A stretch of DNA of 64,000 bases, taken from NCBI GenBank assembly GCA_016786585.1, contig JAEUUI010000028.1:1-64000 (forward strand), given 5' to 3'. Within the stretch, counting starts at the first letter, position 1, and the number at the start of each line of letters is the position of its first letter. Positions 23,934 through 32,885 of this stretch are shown here, piece by piece. This DNA comes from Cyclobacteriaceae bacterium (lineage in GTDB: Bacteria > Bacteroidota > Bacteroidia > Cytophagales > Cyclobacteriaceae). The notes below the pieces were generated by a model. The model did not search any database. It had not been told where the DNA came from and was given only the letters and a program-made list of their open reading frames with translations. Position numbers and translations under genes: made by a program.

Positions 23934-25259
23934 ATGCTTGAGCAATTTCTGAACCATATCGAACGGAATAGGTTATGCAGCCCAACTGACAGAATTTTAC
24001 TGGCAGTAAGCGGTGGCCTCGATTCGATGGTTATGCTTAATCTTTTTAAGCGCGCGAATTATTCCATCGGAGTGGCCCATTGCAACTTTCAGTTACGTGG
24101 CAATGAAGCGGATGAAGACGAACGCTTTGTGCGGGATGCCTGTAGCGCAGCCGGCATTCCTTTTTTCAGCAAAAGGTTTACAACACGAGAATACGCTCAG
24201 GCGAATCGTCTGTCCATCCAAACGGCAGCACGCGAATTGAGGTACGCGTGGTTCCAGGAACTGATGAGCAACGAGCAGTTCAATTTCCTCGCGACAGCCC
24301 ATCACGTAAACGATTCACTCGAAACGGTTTTACTGAAATGGATTCACGGTTCATCGCTTGAGAGTTTTGCCGGCATTCCGGTAAGCAATAAAAAAATTAT
24401 CCGCCCGATGCTGTTCGCCACACGGGCGCTGCTTGCAGATCACGCCACCGAAAAGGGGATCATGTGGCGGAACGATTCGAGTAACGATTCGGATGACTAT
24501 CAGCGCAACTTTATCCGGCACCAGGTTATCCCCCGGCTGAAGGAAATTAATCCTGCGCTCGAATCAACTTTTTTGCACGGGCTGAAGAAAATTACGGGTG
24601 AGCTTGAGTTCCTGCGTACGCAGCTTGAACAATGGAAAGCTGAACATGTTCACCAAAAAGCCGGTCAGGTTTTTATTGACAAGGCTGCTTTGCTCAACGC
24701 GACATTTTCGGATTCATTGCTCTGGCGCGTGGTCCGTGAATTTGGTTTTAATATCGACCAGTGTCACGATATGATGCAGGCTATGCAAAGCCAGTCGGGC
24801 AAGAAGTTTATCGGTACATCTCATTTGCTTACGCTGGATCGGGAGCACATCATTATTTCACCATACGATGATGCCTACGAAGCGGTAACGATTCGCGAAA
24901 AAAATGAAAGCGTAGTACGGGGCGCGTGGGAGATCAGCATCGAACGGACCAAGTCAAAAGAAATCTCAACCAGTTCAATTGTGGCTTCGCTGGATGCAGA
25001 CAAGGTTAAATTCCCGATAACGTGGCGCTACTGGCAACCGGGCGATTCGTTTTACCCGCTGGGGATGGAGAACCGTAAAAAACTGAGTGACTTCCTGATC
25101 GACCGGAAAATTCCGCTGGCTGATAAAAATGGAATCAGCGTGCTGGAGTCTGACGGGGAGATCATTTGGGTAGTTGGCCACCGGATTGATAACCGTTATA
25201 AGATTACGCCCGAAACCAAGTCGGTTGTGACATTCTCGGTGCTGCCATATTTTGGCTGA
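23934..25259 (+). CDS. tilS: tRNA(Ile)-lysidine synthase
   Basis: 441 residues from the ATG at 23934 (MLEQFLNHIERN). The longer frame from 23868 reaches into the start of the divergent OstA-like gene. N-terminal PP-loop ATPase: LAVSGGLDSMVMLNLF with the SGGxDS motif, then GVAHCNFQLRG, ATAHHVNDSLETVLL and the GIP(V)SNKKIIRPML stretch. The C-terminal TilS domain has WRYWQPGDSFYPLGM, KKLSDFLIDRKIP and WVVGHRIDNRYKI. It changes the wobble cytidine of tRNA-Ile(CAU) to lysidine so that it reads AUA; it is essential in most bacteria. Confidence 0.94.
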   Translation: MLEQFLNHIERNRLCSPTDRILLAVSGGLDSMVMLNLFKRANYSIGVAHCNFQLRGNEADEDERFVRDACSAAGIPFFSKRFTTREYAQANRLSIQTAARELRYAWFQELMSNEQFNFLATAHHVNDSLETVLLKWIHGSSLESFAGIPVSNKKIIRPMLFATRALLADHATEKGIMWRNDSSNDSDDYQRNFIRHQVIPRLKEINPALESTFLHGLKKITGELEFLRTQLEQWKAEHVHQKAGQVFIDKAALLNATFSDSLLWRVVREFGFNIDQCHDMMQAMQSQSGKKFIGTSHLLTLDREHIIISPYDDAYEAVTIREKNESVVRGAWEISIERTKSKEISTSSIVASLDADKVKFPITWRYWQPGDSFYPLGMENRKKLSDFLIDRKIPLADKNGISVLESDGEIIWVVGHRIDNRYKITPETKSVVTFSVLPYFG

Positions 25260-25265
25260 TTCCTT

Positions 25266-25295
25266 TTTGTTTGGAAGCAAGCCTTTATAACTTGG
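25266..25295 (+). promoter_or_regulatory. probable mdh promoter
   Basis: TTTG (25266-25269), an 18-bp spacer, then TAACTTGG (25288-25295), 7 of 8 positions of TAnnTTTG-type counting the free ones. It ends 39 bp before the mdh start. Confidence 0.4.
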
Positions 25296-25334
25296 CAGCC
25301 TGATTCAGACTCAAACCTTAAAAATCAAATAGTT

Positions 25335-26264
25335 ATGAAAATTACCGTAGTTGGTGCCGGTAACGTAGGTGCAACCTGTGCCGATGTGCTCGCGTACCGT
25401 GAAGTGGCCAACGAAATTGTACTGCTGGATATCCGTGAAGGATTTTCAGAAGGTAAAGCGCTTGATATTTGGCAAAAAGCGCCAATCGATTTATACGATT
25501 CACGTACTGTAGGCTCAACCAACGATTACGCAAAAACAGCTAACTCGGATGTGGTGGTAATTACGTCAGGCTTGCCCCGCAAACCGGGCATGAGCCGTGA
25601 CGATTTGATTACAACCAATGCCGGTATCGTTAAGTCGGTAACGGAAAATGTAATCAAGCATTCACCGAACGCAATTATCATCGTTGTTTCGAATCCGCTG
25701 GATGTAATGACATACCAGGCGCACATTAGCTCGAAGCTTCCGCGCACGAAGCTTATGGGTATGGCCGGTATTCTGGATACAGCGCGTTACCGTGCATTCC
25801 TGGCAGAAGCACTTAATGTTTCTCCAAAAGATATTCAGGCGATGTTGCTCGGTGGCCATGGCGATACAATGGTTCCGCTTCCGCGCTATACAACCGTAGC
25901 GGGCATCCCGGTAACGGAATTGATTGATAAAGATAAGTTGCATGCAATCCTTGAGCGCACAAAAGTGGGTGGAGGTGAATTGGTGAAACTGATGGGAACG
26001 TCAGCCTGGTATGCACCGGGTTCTGCCGCTGCACAGATGGTGGAGGCGATTGTAAAAGATCAGCGCAGAGTGTTCCCGGTTTGCGTGAAGCTGGAAGGCG
26101 AATACGGCATCAAGGATTGCTACCTGGGTGTTCCGGTAGTGCTCGGTAAGAATGGTGTTGAAAAAATTATCGAGCTTCAGTTGAACGCAGAAGAAAAAGC
26201 GTTGATGGAAGCCAGCCGAAAGGCAGTTCGTGAAGTGATGGACGTGCTGGATAAGTTGGGATAA
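25335..26264 (+). CDS. mdh: malate dehydrogenase (LDH-like type)
   Basis: 309 residues. The NAD-binding Rossmann fold begins MKITVVGAGNVGATCADVLA, with LLDI (acidic residue for NAD ribose) at the end of strand 2. SGLPRKPGMSRDDL carries the substrate-binding Arg residues, VSNPLDVMTY the next, and LGGHGDTMVPL contains the catalytic His. This is the short lactate dehydrogenase-like malate dehydrogenase typical of Bacteroidota and other groups. It interconverts malate and oxaloacetate in the TCA cycle. A single-gene unit with its own promoter and terminator. Confidence 0.96.
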   Translation: MKITVVGAGNVGATCADVLAYREVANEIVLLDIREGFSEGKALDIWQKAPIDLYDSRTVGSTNDYAKTANSDVVVITSGLPRKPGMSRDDLITTNAGIVKSVTENVIKHSPNAIIIVVSNPLDVMTYQAHISSKLPRTKLMGMAGILDTARYRAFLAEALNVSPKDIQAMLLGGHGDTMVPLPRYTTVAGIPVTELIDKDKLHAILERTKVGGGELVKLMGTSAWYAPGSAAAQMVEAIVKDQRRVFPVCVKLEGEYGIKDCYLGVPVVLGKNGVEKIIELQLNAEEKALMEASRKAVREVMDVLDKLG

Positions 26265-26287
26265 TCTTTCCGAAAGAGGAATACATG

Positions 26288-26314
26288 AAAAAGGGACTGC
26301 TCGTCCCTTTTTTT
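26288..26314 (+). terminator. intrinsic terminator after mdh
   Basis: AAAAAGGGAC (26288-26297) pairs with GTCCCTTTTT (26303-26312) around TGCTC, followed by more T. It can serve both strands, which fits the convergent methyltransferase gene ending at 26329. Confidence 0.85.
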
Positions 26315-26328
26315 ATGCTGGCTTTTGT

Positions 26329-27096
26329 CTATTTATTACCGCGATAAATAATCTCACCGCGTGCGAGGCCGAATTTTTTGACTTCATTATCCGGTAACGT
26401 AAAAACAAATTTGTCTTCAATAGGGGTCAGTCGGCTTTGCGCAATCCGTTTCGGATAGTCATGGCCGTACTTGCGCACGTGATCGTCCTGCCCGAAGATT
26501 TTTTCGCGTTCGCGTTTATCGGTAATCGTTGGGTCGGCAAAGGTTACTTCCGGAATCGGGTTGAAGAACGGAACCTGCAGGATTGCAAATCCGCCCGGTT
26601 TCAATACGCGATGAATTTCACGCATGGCCTGGATGTCGTCATCCACGTGTTCAAGCACATGATTGCATAATACCACATCAAATTTATTTTCTTCAAACGG
26701 AATCTGGTGGATATCCATCTTCACCTTTGCCAAAGGCGATTCAATGTCGGCAGTTATGTATCCATCGCCATGAAGTTTTTCAAATCGTGAAATGTAACAA
26801 GCTTCGGGGGCGATGTGTAAAACGTGTTTTTTTGTTTTAAAGAAATCCGTTTGTTGTTGAAGATATACCCAGATCAGCCGGTGACGTTCCAGTGAAAGAC
26901 AATTCGGGCATAATGCATTCTCCCGGGTACTGATTCTGCCGTAAGGCAAAAACTTGCGATAGCTTCGTTCACACACGGGGCATGTTACAGCACTACCTGC
27001 ATAAAAAAGTCCGAGTACTTTCAATCCTAATCCGCTAACCCGTTGCAGGTATTTGCGCGGCACGTACCGAATGAGGAATGCGATTACGTTTTTCAT
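26329..27096 (-). CDS. class I SAM-dependent methyltransferase with N-terminal zinc-ribbon-like motif
   Basis: 255 residues from the ATG at 27096 (MKNVIAFLIRYVPRK). About 35 residues in, CPVC and CPNC (spaced about 28) form a possible zinc-binding knuckle. A Rossmann-like methyltransferase domain follows: VLHIAPEACYISRFE in place of the usual glycine-rich motif I, ADIESPLAKVKMDIHQIPFE, FDVVLCNHVLEHVDDD and EIHRVLKPGGFAILQVPF. Substrate unknown; the fold resembles methyltransferases of cell-surface polysaccharide or small-molecule pathways. It stands alone, divergent from the ECF sigma factor. Confidence 0.82.
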   Translation of the reverse strand: MKNVIAFLIRYVPRKYLQRVSGLGLKVLGLFYAGSAVTCPVCERSYRKFLPYGRISTRENALCPNCLSLERHRLIWVYLQQQTDFFKTKKHVLHIAPEACYISRFEKLHGDGYITADIESPLAKVKMDIHQIPFEENKFDVVLCNHVLEHVDDDIQAMREIHRVLKPGGFAILQVPFFNPIPEVTFADPTITDKREREKIFGQDDHVRKYGHDYPKRIAQSRLTPIEDKFVFTLPDNEVKKFGLARGEIIYRGNK

Positions 27097-27258
27097 CAGG
27101 CGGCAAAGATAATAGTCCACGAGTAACTGTCCGCAAGCCATGGTTTACTATCGGGTATTGACCCCGCAGACATTATTTTCAAGCTATTAAAACTATTTAC
27201 CTTTATACCCCATCCTATAATCAGAAACGCAATAATTGCAGCAAAAAACGGCTAAACC

Positions 27259-27888
27259 GTGACAGAAACGCTACTGGATATCGCTATGATGCATTCCGAC
27301 ACCCTGATCACCCGGGCCAAGCAAGGGGACAAGAATGCGCAGGGCAAGCTTGTACAGTTGTGGTATAAAAGGATTTATAACTTCAGCTATAAGTTCTTTT
27401 TGGATCACGACCTGGCCATGGAGGCTGCGCAAAAGACCTTCATTTCGATGTGCCGGAACATCGAAGGGTTACAAGACATTGCGAGGTTCAAAAGCTGGAT
27501 TTACAAAATCGCGGTTAATTATTGCCGCGAAGAGGCCCGGAAGACGAAGAACAGCAAATCGATTTCGATGGATAAGATTTACAATGTGGAGGCTGAAGAG
27601 TCACCACAATGGGAGAACTCATCCGCACGAAGCGACAATCCGGAGAAATACTATCAGCATACGGAGTTGTCAGACATTTTGCAGAAGTCGCTGATGGAAC
27701 TGAGTGCAGAGCAGCGCGAAGTAGTGATCATGAAAGAATTTGAAGGGCTGAAGTTTCGTGAGATCGCAGAGGTGCTGAACATTTCTGAAAATACCGTGAA
27801 GTCGAGAATGTATTACGGGCTTGACGGGTTGAAGAAGATTTTGGAGAGAAAAAACATTACGAAGGAAACAATACACTATGAGCTATAA
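27259..27888 (+). CDS. ECF-type RNA polymerase sigma factor
   Basis: 209 residues from a GTG. An ATG at 27286 (MMHSDTLITRAKQGDK) is an equally good start. Region 2: LWYKRIYNFSYKFFLDHDLAMEAAQKTFISMCRNIEGL and RFKSWIYKIAVNYCREEARK. Region 4: LMELSAEQREVVIMKEFEGLKFREIAEVLNISENTVKSRMYYGLDGLK, the DNA-binding helix-turn-helix (these are given as consecutive parts). It directs RNA polymerase to a small regulon. The stop overlaps the next gene, a predicted anti-sigma factor, by 11 bases. Confidence 0.93.
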   Translation: MTETLLDIAMMHSDTLITRAKQGDKNAQGKLVQLWYKRIYNFSYKFFLDHDLAMEAAQKTFISMCRNIEGLQDIARFKSWIYKIAVNYCREEARKTKNSKSISMDKIYNVEAEESPQWENSSARSDNPEKYYQHTELSDILQKSLMELSAEQREVVIMKEFEGLKFREIAEVLNISENTVKSRMYYGLDGLKKILERKNITKETIHYEL

Positions 27889-28729
27889 ACCAGATGAATC
27901 GGCCTTGATGGCGTATCTGTATGGCGAGCTGCAAGGCGATGAAAAGCGAAGCGTTGAAAAATACCTGGCGGAAAATCCGCAGGCGATGACTGAGCTTCAG
28001 GGAATGATGGATGTGCGGAAGATACTTTCTGTAATCGAAGACAAGGAAGTGATTGCGCCACCCATTGTAATGGAAGATTCGCGTCAGCGGTTTTTATGGA
28101 ATACACCGTATCTGAAAACGGTTATCAGTATTGCAGCATCAATCATGCTGTTGCTGGTAGCCGGAAAGATTCTGGATTTACGGATAAGCTTTGAAGGCAA
28201 CTCGGCACAGATAAGCTTCGGTGCGCCTGCCGCGAAAACTGATAACCCGGTTCAGCAAGGCTTAACAGCTCAACAGGTTCAGGACATGATCAACCAGTCG
28301 GTGCAGAACAACAATCAGGTTGTTCAGGCAAGCTGGAGTGAATCGCAGAAGAAGATTGATGCCTCAATCCGGCAGAACATGGCGATGAATTCTGAAAAGT
28401 TCAATGAACTCGTTAAGAAAGCATCTACGGCATCGGAAGCACAAATCAGCGGGTACGTGGCAAGTTTAAAAAATGAGAATCAGCAGATGGTAAAAGACTA
28501 CTTTAAGCTTACCACATCCGAGCAGCAAAAATATATCGAAAGCCTGCTGGTTGATTTTGCCAAGTACATGAATCAACAGCGCACGAGCGACCTGGAGGCA
28601 ATTCAATTACGAATGGCCAGCATGGAGCAAAATACGACAGCGTTAAAAGAAGAAACAGAACAAATCCTGACCAGCATCATATCAAACAATACGACTGCGC
28701 CAGGCAATACAGGAACTAAAAGTTATTAA
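27878..28729 (+). CDS. predicted transmembrane anti-sigma factor
   Basis: 283 residues. The N-terminal cytoplasmic part (about 1-60: DESALMAYLYGELQGDEKRSVEKYLAENPQ) has the helical anti-sigma layout, but without a zinc-binding HxxxCxxC motif. One transmembrane helix follows (about 78-100, ISIAASIMLLLVAGKIL), then a long Gln/Asn/Ser-rich and probably coiled-coil periplasmic part (about 125-270). Being coupled by overlap to an ECF sigma gene and of this topology, it very likely binds and holds that sigma factor. It is followed after 12 bases by a secreted protein that may belong to the sensing step. Confidence 0.82.
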   Translation: MSYKPDESALMAYLYGELQGDEKRSVEKYLAENPQAMTELQGMMDVRKILSVIEDKEVIAPPIVMEDSRQRFLWNTPYLKTVISIAASIMLLLVAGKILDLRISFEGNSAQISFGAPAAKTDNPVQQGLTAQQVQDMINQSVQNNNQVVQASWSESQKKIDASIRQNMAMNSEKFNELVKKASTASEAQISGYVASLKNENQQMVKDYFKLTTSEQQKYIESLLVDFAKYMNQQRTSDLEAIQLRMASMEQNTTALKEETEQILTSIISNNTTAPGNTGTKSY

Positions 28730-28741
28730 CAGGTAAAGAGT

Positions 28742-30055
28742 ATGAAACGAATAATGAATTTTTTGATTGTGGGGTTGATGCTGATGAGCGCACCGTTGTT
28801 CGCACAGAACCCAACCGGGGCAAAAACGACAAACGACAGAATGCAGCGCGACATCGCGGTAATGGAAACAGCGCTTTCTCAAATGATTAAGCAGGAATTT
28901 GACCAGCGCAATTTCTTCTTCATGGATGTTAAAGGAAATTATCTTTCCGGATATGGTGTAACCTTTACCGTGCCTACAGGTATGTTGAATGTATGGGGCG
29001 GAAATGAGGTAATGGTTGTCAGCGGAAACGGTTTCACCGGAAGCTGGAGTTCAAACGAGGATGACCTTGCCATTACGGAAGAAGATGCCCAGAACGCGGA
29101 AGATGTGATCAAAAGTCCCAAAAAGAATTCGCAAAAGAACAAAGCTGATGCTGCGCATGTTGACGAGGCACGCGCACTGGAGGAGGTTGCTGTGGCGGGC
29201 GGATACCGTAATGGCTCACGCAATACGGTAGGTACCGGAATAGCAACCCGGTCTAAGCGCTATAACAGCGATAGTTTGAATGCCATTAACAATGCAAAGA
29301 TTATCAAAGCATCGAAAGACTTTATTGCAGACTATGGTGATATGTTAAGCCAGCTCGGACCTGAAGAACGGATTGTTGTAACAAACCGGGGTCAGGGAAA
29401 CAATGAGTTTTGGATGTATGGCCAGCGTGCAAAACGTTCACTGATGAGTGTTGAAGCGAAGAAATCTGACCTTACAGCGTTTCGCCAGGGTAAAATTAGC
29501 CGCGATCAGCTGATGGGGAAAATGAAGGTTATTAACAGTGTAACTACTGAAAAGGCCGAGCCGGACATGGAATTGCTGGTAAGCATCTTCAACAGACTCT
29601 ATCAAAGTGATTTATCAAGAACATACTATACTCAGGGCAACACATATTATGAACACCTGACCGACTTTGGTGTGATTGTTCATATGCAGGTTTATTCCAG
29701 CAACACCGATTATATCGAACGGGGAGATGGTGCAAGAGCTGTACTTTCTATGCCAACGCTGGGATTACGTAACCTTTCACAGGAAGAGCGTGATAAAAAG
29801 GTAAAAGAACTCTATCCGGTGTTCGAAAGTGAACTAAAAGAGAATATTCTTGATTACGGACGAACTTTAAAGAGCCTGAATGACAATGAACAGCTGATTG
29901 TTGACGTTGCATTAACAAAATGTAAGGATTGCGGAATTCCGTCAAAAGTGGAAGTAGCGGTAAAGGCTTCGGTGCTGAAAGATTTTAATGCGGGCAGAAT
30001 AGACAGGAATGCGGCATTGGCAAAGATTGAAGTAACGAAAGGAGCAAATCAATAA
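28742..30055 (+). CDS. secreted protein of unknown function in the sigma/anti-sigma operon
   Basis: 437 residues that I do not recognise. Signal peptide MKRIMNFLIVGLMLMSAPLFAQ, then a globular region (about 40-110, FFMDVKGNYLSGYGVTFTVPTG), an acidic/Lys linker (about 115-160), and two similar segments: DYGDMLSQLGPEERIVVTNRG near 207 and DYGRTLKSLNDNEQLIVDVAL near 373, each followed by a stretch ending in a FRQGKISRDQLMGKM- or FNAGRIDRNAALAKI-type helix. This suggests an internal duplication. Last gene of the operon, before a terminator at 30086-30127. It could be the signal receptor or an envelope target of the sigma factor; that is inference. Confidence 0.75.
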   Translation: MKRIMNFLIVGLMLMSAPLFAQNPTGAKTTNDRMQRDIAVMETALSQMIKQEFDQRNFFFMDVKGNYLSGYGVTFTVPTGMLNVWGGNEVMVVSGNGFTGSWSSNEDDLAITEEDAQNAEDVIKSPKKNSQKNKADAAHVDEARALEEVAVAGGYRNGSRNTVGTGIATRSKRYNSDSLNAINNAKIIKASKDFIADYGDMLSQLGPEERIVVTNRGQGNNEFWMYGQRAKRSLMSVEAKKSDLTAFRQGKISRDQLMGKMKVINSVTTEKAEPDMELLVSIFNRLYQSDLSRTYYTQGNTYYEHLTDFGVIVHMQVYSSNTDYIERGDGARAVLSMPTLGLRNLSQEERDKKVKELYPVFESELKENILDYGRTLKSLNDNEQLIVDVALTKCKDCGIPSKVEVAVKASVLKDFNAGRIDRNAALAKIEVTKGANQ

Positions 30056-30085
30056 GCTTCTTATTTACACGACAGGAAATAGTAT

Positions 30086-30127
30086 TACCCGGGTGGTTGT
30101 TACAACACATTACATCCGGGTATTTTT
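30086..30127 (+). terminator. probable terminator of the sigma-factor operon
   Basis: TACCCGG (30086-30092) pairs with CCGGGTA (30116-30122), followed by TTTTT. The 23-base loop holds a small inner hairpin (GTTGT/ACAAC). It separates the sigma operon from the export operon. Confidence 0.65.
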
Positions 30128-30152
30128 ACGAATTATTTTTTAACGCAATCGC

Positions 30153-31493
30153 ATGAATAAAAAAATCATCATTGGAGCCGGAGTAGTTGTAGTTTTACTC
30201 ATCGCCTTTTTTGTTGTGAAGGGAAGCCGCAAAAGTGAAGGTGCGGATATCCTGGCAACCGTAAAGCAGGGAAAGTTTAAGGTGGAAATTGAAACTACCG
30301 GAGAGTTGGAAGCAAAAAACTCCGTGAATATTATGGGGCCTACCTCGCTTCGGGATTTCAGAATCTGGGAGGTGAAAATCCAGAATATTATTGATGAGGG
30401 TGTGGTTGTAAAAAAGGGCGACTGGGTGGCAACGCTCGATCGTACCGAATTCCAGAATAAGCTGGGAGATAAAAATATTGAGCTCGAAAAAGCAAACTCT
30501 AAATACACGCAAACCCAGCTTGATACTACGCTTACCATGCGCCAGTCGCGCGATGAGTTAATCAACCTGAAATACGGGGTAGACGAAAAGCAAATCGTGC
30601 TGGAACAATCGAAGTACGAACCGCCGGCAACCATCAAGCAGAATGAAATCAACTACGATAAAGCTGTACGGGCTTATGAACAGGCTCTGGAAAACTACAA
30701 GATTAAAAAGAACCAGAACGTTGAAAAAATGCGCGAGGTAGCGGCTGAGCTTCGTAAAGTGCGTAATGAAATGGATAACATGTCGAAGATCGGAGAGGCG
30801 TTTAACATCATTGCTCCTGAGCCAGGCATGGTGATTTACAGCAAAGACTGGAGCGGAAAACCCATCAAAGCCGGTTCAACTATTCAAATGTGGGACCCGG
30901 TTGTTGCCAAGCTGCCTGACCTGTCGCTGATGATTTCAAAAACCTACGTGAATGAGGTTGATGTGCGCAAAGTAAAAGTCGGCCAACAGGTAGATGTGGG
31001 TTTGGATGCGTATCCCGACAAGAAATTGAAAGGCACGGTTGTTCGCGTAGCCAACGTAGGCGAGCAGCGCCCGAACTCGGATGCGAAAGTGTTTGAGGTT
31101 ACGATCGAAATTAAAGGTACGGACATGAGCCTTCGTCCTGCCATGACAACGAGCAATAAAATCATTGCTAACCAGCTCGATAGCGTATTGTATGTTCCGC
31201 TGGAATGCTTGCACAGCCAAAGCGATACCATTACCTATGTGTATAAAAGTGAAGGTCTGAACATCATCAAGCAGGAAGTAATTGTAGGAGATGCTAATGC
31301 AAACGATGTGGTTATTAAAGGCGGCCTTAAACTTAACGACAAGGTTTATCTTTCGAATCCTGTCGGTCAGGAAGATGAAGACGTTAACCTGCTTCCTGAA
31401 ATGAACGGCAAGCGTAAGAAAAAAGAAGCAAAGGAAGAGGAGAAGAAAGACCTGCCTCCGGCAACACCTCCGGTAATCTCTAAAGCGCAATAA
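30153..31493 (+). CDS. periplasmic adaptor (HlyD/MacA family)
   Basis: 446 residues. N-terminal membrane anchor (about 3-23, IIIGAGVVVVLLIAFFVV), a lipoyl-like half (GKFKVEIETTGELEAKNSVNI and IIDEGVVVKKGDWVATLD), a long alpha-helical hairpin (about 105-215), the second lipoyl half (NIIAPEPGMVIY), and beta-barrel parts (KVKVGQQVDVGLDAYPDKKLKG). The C-terminus is highly charged (KRKKKEAKEEEKK) and Pro-rich. Its family links an inner-membrane pump to a TolC-like channel. The permease gene starts at the base after its stop and a TolC-like gene follows, so the three form one export system. Confidence 0.9.
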   Translation: MNKKIIIGAGVVVVLLIAFFVVKGSRKSEGADILATVKQGKFKVEIETTGELEAKNSVNIMGPTSLRDFRIWEVKIQNIIDEGVVVKKGDWVATLDRTEFQNKLGDKNIELEKANSKYTQTQLDTTLTMRQSRDELINLKYGVDEKQIVLEQSKYEPPATIKQNEINYDKAVRAYEQALENYKIKKNQNVEKMREVAAELRKVRNEMDNMSKIGEAFNIIAPEPGMVIYSKDWSGKPIKAGSTIQMWDPVVAKLPDLSLMISKTYVNEVDVRKVKVGQQVDVGLDAYPDKKLKGTVVRVANVGEQRPNSDAKVFEVTIEIKGTDMSLRPAMTTSNKIIANQLDSVLYVPLECLHSQSDTITYVYKSEGLNIIKQEVIVGDANANDVVIKGGLKLNDKVYLSNPVGQEDEDVNLLPEMNGKRKKKEAKEEEKKDLPPATPPVISKAQ

Positions 31494-32885
31494 GTGAAAT
31501 CGATATTTTCTCAACGCGTACTGGCTAATCTTTACATAGCCATTGGGGCCGTACTAACCAATAAGGTCCGCTCACTGCTCACGGCACTCGGTATTATCTT
31601 CGGTGTTGCGGCTGTTATCGCCATGCTGGCAATCGGAAACGGAGCGCAGCAGGAAATTCTTGCGCAGATTAAACTGGTTGGTGTTAACAACATTGTGATA
31701 AAACCAATCATCGAGCAGGAAGAAGAGAAGCTGGCAGAAAACACAGGTGCAAAAAAGGAAAAGCGAAAGTTCTCACCCGGGCTCACCATTCGCGATGTAA
31801 ACAGCATTCGCGAAACAATTCCCGGCATTACAAAGATGAGTCCGGAAATCATTCTCAACACCTATGTTATCCGGAGCGGCATCCGGCGTTCCGCTAAGCT
31901 GGTTGGAATAGATCCGTCATACTTTGATATTTTCAGTTTCGAACTCCAGGAAGGCCAGCGATTCAACGATGAACAACTGAAGATCGGGGCTCCGGTTTGT
32001 GTGATTGGTAATTCTATCAAGTCCAAATTTTTCCCGACCGAAGATCCAATCGGTAAATCAATCAAAGTCGGACCGCACTGGCTGAAAATTGTTGGTGTGA
32101 TGAAGGAACGCCTTGTTTCCAAAACCAGTATCAGCAAACTGGGAATCCGCGATTTTAATATGGACATCTACGCACCTTTGCAAACAGTACTTGTGCGTTA
32201 CCGTAACCGCGATGTGATTTCAGCAGAAGCGCTGCGCAAAGAGGCTATGAAAAGTGGCGGAAACTTCATCATCATCGGTGGAGGAGGTGGTGATGACGAT
32301 CAGACGGAAGAACAGCAGATGGAATCTAAAAATTATCACCAGCTCGACCGGCTCGTTATCCAAGTGGAACAAACCAATCAGCTTCAGCCCATCGCAGAGA
32401 TTATTTCGCGCATGCTTGAACGCAGGCATTATGATCTGATCGACTACGAAATTGAAATTCCTGAGTTATTGCTAAAACAACAGCAACGCACCAACGACAT
32501 TTTCAACTACGTATTGGGAGCTATTGCCGGAATCTCGCTGCTGGTGGGTGGTATCGGAATCATGAATATTATGCTAGCTTCGGTGCTTGAACGGATCAAG
32601 GAAATCGGCTTACGACTTTCCATTGGTGCAAAGAAAACCGATATTATTCAGCAGTTCTTGTTTGAAGCAGTAATGATCAGTGTTACGGGTGGAATTATTG
32701 GTGTTATACTTGGTATCTCACTCGCGTTCCTGGTCTCGTCTGTGGCCGACATACCAACGGTTATTAGTTTTATGTCTATCGTTTTGTCTTTCGGTGTAGC
32801 TGCTACCGTTGGACTTATTTTTGGAATCGCGCCCGCGCGCAAAGCAGCCAATCAGGACCCTATTACCTCCCTTCGTTATGAATAA
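31494..32885 (+). CDS. MacB/FtsX-type ABC transporter permease without ATPase domain
   Basis: 463 residues, GTG start directly after the adaptor stop. Topology as in MacB permease halves: first helix near the N-terminus (SLLTALGIIFGVAAVIAMLAIG), a large periplasmic domain (about 60-335), and three C-terminal helices with the FtsX pattern (IAGISLLVGGIGIMNIMLASV, RIKEIGLRLSIGAKKTDI, and GIIGVILGISLAFLV). Full MacB has a fused N-terminal ATPase, absent here, and no ATPase gene is adjacent, so it must come from elsewhere. An unusual low-complexity insert (GGGGGDDDQTEEQQ) lies near residue 260. The end overlaps the TolC-like gene by 8 bases. Confidence 0.88.
   Translation: MKSIFSQRVLANLYIAIGAVLTNKVRSLLTALGIIFGVAAVIAMLAIGNGAQQEILAQIKLVGVNNIVIKPIIEQEEEKLAENTGAKKEKRKFSPGLTIRDVNSIRETIPGITKMSPEIILNTYVIRSGIRRSAKLVGIDPSYFDIFSFELQEGQRFNDEQLKIGAPVCVIGNSIKSKFFPTEDPIGKSIKVGPHWLKIVGVMKERLVSKTSISKLGIRDFNMDIYAPLQTVLVRYRNRDVISAEALRKEAMKSGGNFIIIGGGGGDDDQTEEQQMESKNYHQLDRLVIQVEQTNQLQPIAEIISRMLERRHYDLIDYEIEIPELLLKQQQRTNDIFNYVLGAIAGISLLVGGIGIMNIMLASVLERIKEIGLRLSIGAKKTDIIQQFLFEAVMISVTGGIIGVILGISLAFLVSSVADIPTVISFMSIVLSFGVAATVGLIFGIAPARKAANQDPITSLRYE

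Noticed and set aside
30936-31514. 192-codon minus-strand frame inside the adaptor gene
   Set aside because: Antisense to a gene with clear family features; no independent motif.
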